This document shows, one piece after another, positions 4,336-6,683 of a stretch of DNA of 6,683 bases. The DNA lies in NCBI GenBank assembly GCA_026416065.1, contig JAOAFW010000425.1, positions 1 to 6,683 of the forward strand, in the 5' to 3' direction. The number at the start of each line of letters is the position of its first letter. The first letter of the stretch is position 1. Source of the DNA: Fimbriimonadales bacterium. GTDB taxonomy: Bacteria; Armatimonadota; Fimbriimonadia; Fimbriimonadales; GBS-DC. The notes beneath the pieces are model-generated. The model searched no databases, had not been told where the DNA came from, and saw only the letters and a program-made list of their open reading frames with translations. Both the position numbers and the translations under genes were made by a program.

Positions 4336-5670
4336 ATGCCGCGCTATAAGATTCTCACATGGGGCTGCCAGATGAACGAGGAAGACTCCGAGCAGATGAG
4401 CCTCTATCTGCAGGAGCGGGGCTATGAGCCTGCGGATACCGTTGAGGACGCTGATGTGGTGCTGCTCAACACCTGCTCGGTACGGCGCAAGCCCGAAGAC
4501 AAAGTCTTCAGCACGCTGGGCAACCTGCGCAAGCTGAAGCAGCGCAAGCCGCATATGGTGATTGGCGTATGTGGCTGCATGGCGCAGCTGCGCGCGGACG
4601 AAATCCGCCAGAAAGCTCCCCATGTGGACATGATTATCGGCACGGCGCATGTGGCGCAGGTCGGTGCGCTGGTCGAGGAAGTGGTGCAGAAACGCCGGCT
4701 CGCGATGCGCCTGGAGCTGCCCGAGCGCAAGGGCGCGATTGTCACCGACATCCCCGAACGCAAAGTCGACCGCCAGCCGAAACTGAAGGCGTTCGTGCCC
4801 ATCCAGTATGGCTGCGACAAGTTCTGTACTTTTTGCATTGTGCCCACCACACGCGGGCGTGAGCGCAGTCGCCCTACCGCCGATATTATTCAAGAAATCC
4901 AACGCCTCGCAGAGCGCGGCACGAAAGAGGTCACGCTGCTGGGGCAAACGGTCAACTCCTACGGCAAAAACCTGCTGGAGGGGCGCGTGCCGTTCGCTCG
5001 CCTGCTCAAACTCATCAACGATATGGAGGGGATTGAGCGCATCCGCTACACCTCGCCCTACCCGCGCGATTTCCGCGACGACCTGATTAACGCCATCGCG
5101 GAGCTGCCCAAAGTAATGGAGCATGTCCACCTCCCACTCCAGTCGGGCGATAACGAGGTGCTGAAGGCGATGCGTCGCCTCTACACGGTGGAGCTATTTG
5201 AAGAGATCGTGGCGAAACTGCGGGAGCGCGTGCCCGGAATCGCCATCACCACCGATATTATCGTGGGCTTTCCCGGCGAAACCGATGCGCAGTTCGAAAA
5301 CACGCTGAAAGTGGTGGAGCGAATCCGGTTCGACGGTGCGTTCATGTTCGCCTACAGCCCACGCCCCGGCACACCCGCCGCAGAGATGGAAAACCAGATC
5401 CCGCGCGCCGTAAAGCAGGAGCGACTGCAACGCCTGATTGAACTGCAGAACCGGATCACCTGCGAGATTAACAGTGCGCAGGTAGGGCGCGTGTTCGAGG
5501 TGCTCGTGGAAGGTCCCAGCCAGAAAGACCCTACCAAGTTCGCGGGCTTCACGCGTGAGAACAAGATGATGCACTTCGTCGGTGCGCGCGAGCTGGTGGG
5601 GCGCATCGTGAAAGTGCGCGCGGACGAAGCGCACCTGTGGGGCTTTTACGGAACCGTCGTGGAAGCCTAA
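4336..5670 (+). CDS. miaB: tRNA-2-methylthio-N6-dimethylallyladenosine synthase (radical SAM methylthiotransferase)
   Basis: Adds the 2-methylthio group to i6A37 of tRNAs reading codons that start with U, using two [4Fe-4S] clusters and S-adenosylmethionine. The 444-aa product has the three family domains in order. The N-terminal UPF0004 domain has cluster ligands C11 (TWGCQMN), C47 (NTCSVR) and C81 (CGCMAQ). The radical SAM domain has C160-x3-C164-x2-C167 (QYGCDKFCTFCIVPTTRGRERSR) and DIIVGFPGET (307-316). The TRAM domain (about 376-442) includes FAGFTRENKMMHFVG. The intact CSVRRKPEDKVFSTLG stretch and the FTRENKMMHF motif favour MiaB over RimO or MtaB. Single-gene transcription unit with a TATAAT -10 and a GGGTGA ribosome site. 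The TAA at 5668-5670 directly abuts the stop codon of the opposite-strand reductase, leaving no space for a dedicated terminator. Confidence 0.96.
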   Translation: MPRYKILTWGCQMNEEDSEQMSLYLQERGYEPADTVEDADVVLLNTCSVRRKPEDKVFSTLGNLRKLKQRKPHMVIGVCGCMAQLRADEIRQKAPHVDMIIGTAHVAQVGALVEEVVQKRRLAMRLELPERKGAIVTDIPERKVDRQPKLKAFVPIQYGCDKFCTFCIVPTTRGRERSRPTADIIQEIQRLAERGTKEVTLLGQTVNSYGKNLLEGRVPFARLLKLINDMEGIERIRYTSPYPRDFRDDLINAIAELPKVMEHVHLPLQSGDNEVLKAMRRLYTVELFEEIVAKLRERVPGIAITTDIIVGFPGETDAQFENTLKVVERIRFDGAFMFAYSPRPGTPAAEMENQIPRAVKQERLQRLIELQNRITCEINSAQVGRVFEVLVEGPSQKDPTKFAGFTRENKMMHFVGARELVGRIVKVRADEAHLWGFYGTVVEA

Positions 5671-6393
5671 CTACCCCAGTCCATACACGGGGATTGCCGC
5701 CCCGTGAATCGCGCGCGCCACAGGCGAGCAAAGGAACAGCATCACCTCGCCCAGCGCTTCCGGCGACACCCAGCGGCTGAAATCGGCGTCAGGGCGCGCC
5801 GCGCGATTGGACGGCGTATCAATCGTGCCCGGCAACACGCAGTTCACATTAATCCCGTAGTCCTTGAGTTCGGCGGAGAGCGACTCGGTGAGCCGAATCA
5901 CACCCGCTTTCGCCGCGCAATAGCCCGCGCCGCCGCCGAACCCCGCCAAACCCGCCCTGCCCGACACATGCACCATCGCGCCGCCGCCTGAGCGTATCAA
6001 TAACGGCGCAACTGCTCGCGAGACCAGAAACGCTGTGCGGAGGTTCATATCCAGCATCCGTTGCCAGTCTTCAATCGGGGTTTCATGCACAGGCGGTCCG
6101 GCTGTAAAGCCGCCGACGGTATTCACCAGCGCGTCCAGCCTGCCGAAACGGTCTTCGACGGTGCGCGCGAGGCGGTCGCAATCTTCGGGCTGGCGCAGGT
6201 CAATCTCGCCTACAAGCAGATGTTGCGGATCGAGTGCAAGGTCAGCAAAGAGCTGGTTTAGCAGCACCTCTTCGCGGGCGCACAGGGCGAGCGTCGCTCC
6301 CGCCTGATGGAACTGACGGGCGACCACGCGCCCTAACGCGCCCGTCGCGCCTGTAATCAGTACGATTTTGCCCGTGAAGTCGAATGAGACCAT
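5671..6393 (-). CDS. Short-chain dehydrogenase/reductase (SDR) family oxidoreductase, substrate unknown
   Basis: A 240-residue classical-size SDR, predicted cytosolic NAD(P)-dependent oxidoreductase. It shows the Rossmann motif TGATGALG (14-21), the catalytic tetrad N117 (DMNLRT), S144 (VHVSGRAG), Y158 and K162 (GYCAAKAG), and the cofactor motif LPGTIDT (187-193). The usual NNAG is NTVGG (91-95), a variant found in part of the family. R40 after the second β-strand (LALCAR) would suit NADP(H), but this is inference. The substrate cannot be told from sequence. The ATG at 6393 has no Shine-Dalgarno sequence and lies 12 nt after a perfect TATAAT. It is 30 nt downstream of the dockerin gene on the same strand and exactly abuts convergent miaB. 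Confidence 0.93.
   Translation of the reverse strand: MVSFDFTGKIVLITGATGALGRVVARQFHQAGATLALCAREEVLLNQLFADLALDPQHLLVGEIDLRQPEDCDRLARTVEDRFGRLDALVNTVGGFTAGPPVHETPIEDWQRMLDMNLRTAFLVSRAVAPLLIRSGGGAMVHVSGRAGLAGFGGGAGYCAAKAGVIRLTESLSAELKDYGINVNCVLPGTIDTPSNRAARPDADFSRWVSPEALGEVMLFLCSPVARAIHGAAIPVYGLG
5686..5706. repeat. Hairpin in the 3' end of the reductase gene, just past the miaB stop
   Basis: CACGGGG (5686-5692) and CCCCGTG (5700-5706) form a perfect 7-bp stem with a 7-nt loop, 15 nt beyond the miaB stop. It is the only candidate structure for ending or protecting the miaB message and lies within the opposite-strand coding sequence. No T-tract follows on either strand. It may be a by-product of codon choice. 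Confidence 0.3.
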
Positions 6394-6405
6394 CGCGCTC
6401 GCAGG

Positions 6406-6411
6406 ATTATA
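6406..6411 (-). promoter_or_regulatory. Likely -10 box of the SDR gene
   Basis: A perfect TATAAT (6411-6406, minus strand) lies in the 30-bp gap after the dockerin gene, ending 12 nt before the reductase ATG. The predicted leader is only about 6 nt, with no Shine-Dalgarno sequence, so the message would be nearly leaderless. The -35 zone falls inside the dockerin coding end and does not resemble TTGACA. Confidence 0.5.
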
Positions 6412-6423
6412 CCAGAGCGCGCC

Positions 6424-6683
6424 TCAGCACCCCTGCCCGAACGCGAACAGCACGCTCAACAAGTCCGCGTCGTCCACCACACCGTCGCAATTGACATCCG
6501 CAGGGTTGCTGCCTGTTTGCCCGAACGCGAACAGCACATTCAGCAAGTCCGCGTCATCTACACACCCGTCGCGGTTTGTGTCGGGGTTGTCGCCCGTGCG
6601 CGTCACTTCCCCCCGCACGCGTCCTGCCAGGTTCCTCCCTGCCTTCTCCACACACGGCAGCGTGTCGGGGTCCACTTCCACTT
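6424..6683 (-). CDS. C-terminal part of a dockerin-like (type I) domain protein, cut by the window edge
   Basis: About 86 codons of the 3' end are present; the reading frame is open through the window edge, so the start and main domain are missing. The last 52 residues hold two F-hand calcium-loop repeats, DTNRDGCVDDADLLNVLFAFGQ and DVNCDGVVDDADLLSVLFAFGQ, 28 residues apart. Each has the D-x-N-x-D-G-x-V-x-x-x-D ligand pattern of dockerin type I. Such modules end many secreted proteins in Armatimonadota and similar bacteria; no cellulosome is implied. Cysteines in the first loop (C at loop position 7), the second loop (position 4) and the very C-terminus could form disulfides. The preceding segment (EVDPDTLPCVEKAGRNLAGRV) is not recognised. 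The function of the full protein is unknown. Confidence 0.88.
   Translation of the reverse strand, partial: VEVDPDTLPCVEKAGRNLAGRVRGEVTRTGDNPDTNRDGCVDDADLLNVLFAFGQTGSNPADVNCDGVVDDADLLSVLFAFGQGC
6435..6582 (-). repeat. Two tandem 84-nt-spaced dockerin repeat units
   Basis: Two copies, beginning at 6435 and 6519, share a 19-nt identical core (GCCCGAACGCGAACAGCAC on the plus strand) and long near-identical flanks (AAGTCCGCGTC in both). The 84-nt offset equals 28 codons. High nucleotide identity, not just protein identity, suggests recent duplication or gene conversion of the calcium-binding unit. Confidence 0.8.

Noticed and set aside
4042..5130. A 362-codon open frame on the minus strand opposite miaB
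   Set aside because: It lies antisense to a clearly conserved gene, overlaps the start of the secreted-protein gene in another frame, has no recognisable family motif and has low-complexity composition typical of a GC-rich shadow frame.
1..6683. CRISPR array, insertion sequence, prophage or defence island
   Set aside because: There are no regularly spaced repeats, transposase, integrase, terminal inverted repeats with target duplications, or defence-type domains. The tRNA genes show no adjacent integrase or attachment-site duplication within the window.

Overview
The window is about 6.7 kb of moderately GC-rich bacterial chromosome. It is ordinary housekeeping DNA with some accessory genes, and there is no sign of phage, insertion sequence or CRISPR. 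Two signs suggest a member of the Armatimonadota or a similar deep-branching, possibly thermophilic lineage. One is the C-terminal double 'D-x-N-x-D-G-x-V-D-D-A-D-L-L-x-V-L-F-A-F-G' dockerin-like module. The other is a secreted protein ending in the 'NAKQIATALLMYAQDYDELFP ... ADGHARW' segment that is common in pseudopilin-like proteins of that group. This assignment is inference from recalled family resemblance; no search was run.

Layout. Positions 1-116 hold a minus-strand tRNA cluster: the 5' end of a cut-off tRNA and a complete tRNA-Val(UAC), driven by a consensus promoter at 136-165. Back to back with it, a second strong promoter (182-211, plus strand) drives an apparently untranslated, structured RNA of about 117 nt that ends in a textbook terminator (301-334). 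I could not assign this RNA to a known family. Then come upp (uracil salvage) and a cyanobacterial-type YqgF/RuvX-like nuclease, both on the minus strand and probably co-transcribed. The yqgF-like gene seems to start at a non-canonical AUC codon with an excellent Shine-Dalgarno sequence. Divergent from it is a class I aminotransferase of the Thermus aspartate aminotransferase type (plus). It converges, across two inverted repeats, on a secreted protein with a propeller-like body and a pseudopilin-like tail (minus). That gene diverges from miaB (tRNA ms2i6A methylthiotransferase, plus). miaB abuts, with no intergenic base, a convergent short-chain dehydrogenase/reductase (minus). Upstream of the reductase on the same strand is the 3' end of a dockerin-bearing gene that runs off the window.

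The genes do not form one pathway. Several relate to RNA or nucleotide housekeeping: tRNAs, MiaB (tRNA modification), YqgF (16S rRNA maturation) and Upp (pyrimidine salvage). Strands alternate, so most genes appear to be single transcription units. Near-consensus -10 boxes lie only 8-19 nt from most start codons, implying leaderless or very short-leader mRNAs. Proteins start at ATG except for yqgF. In two genes (upp and the secreted protein) an upstream in-frame GTG lies inside the Shine-Dalgarno sequence and should not be taken as the start.
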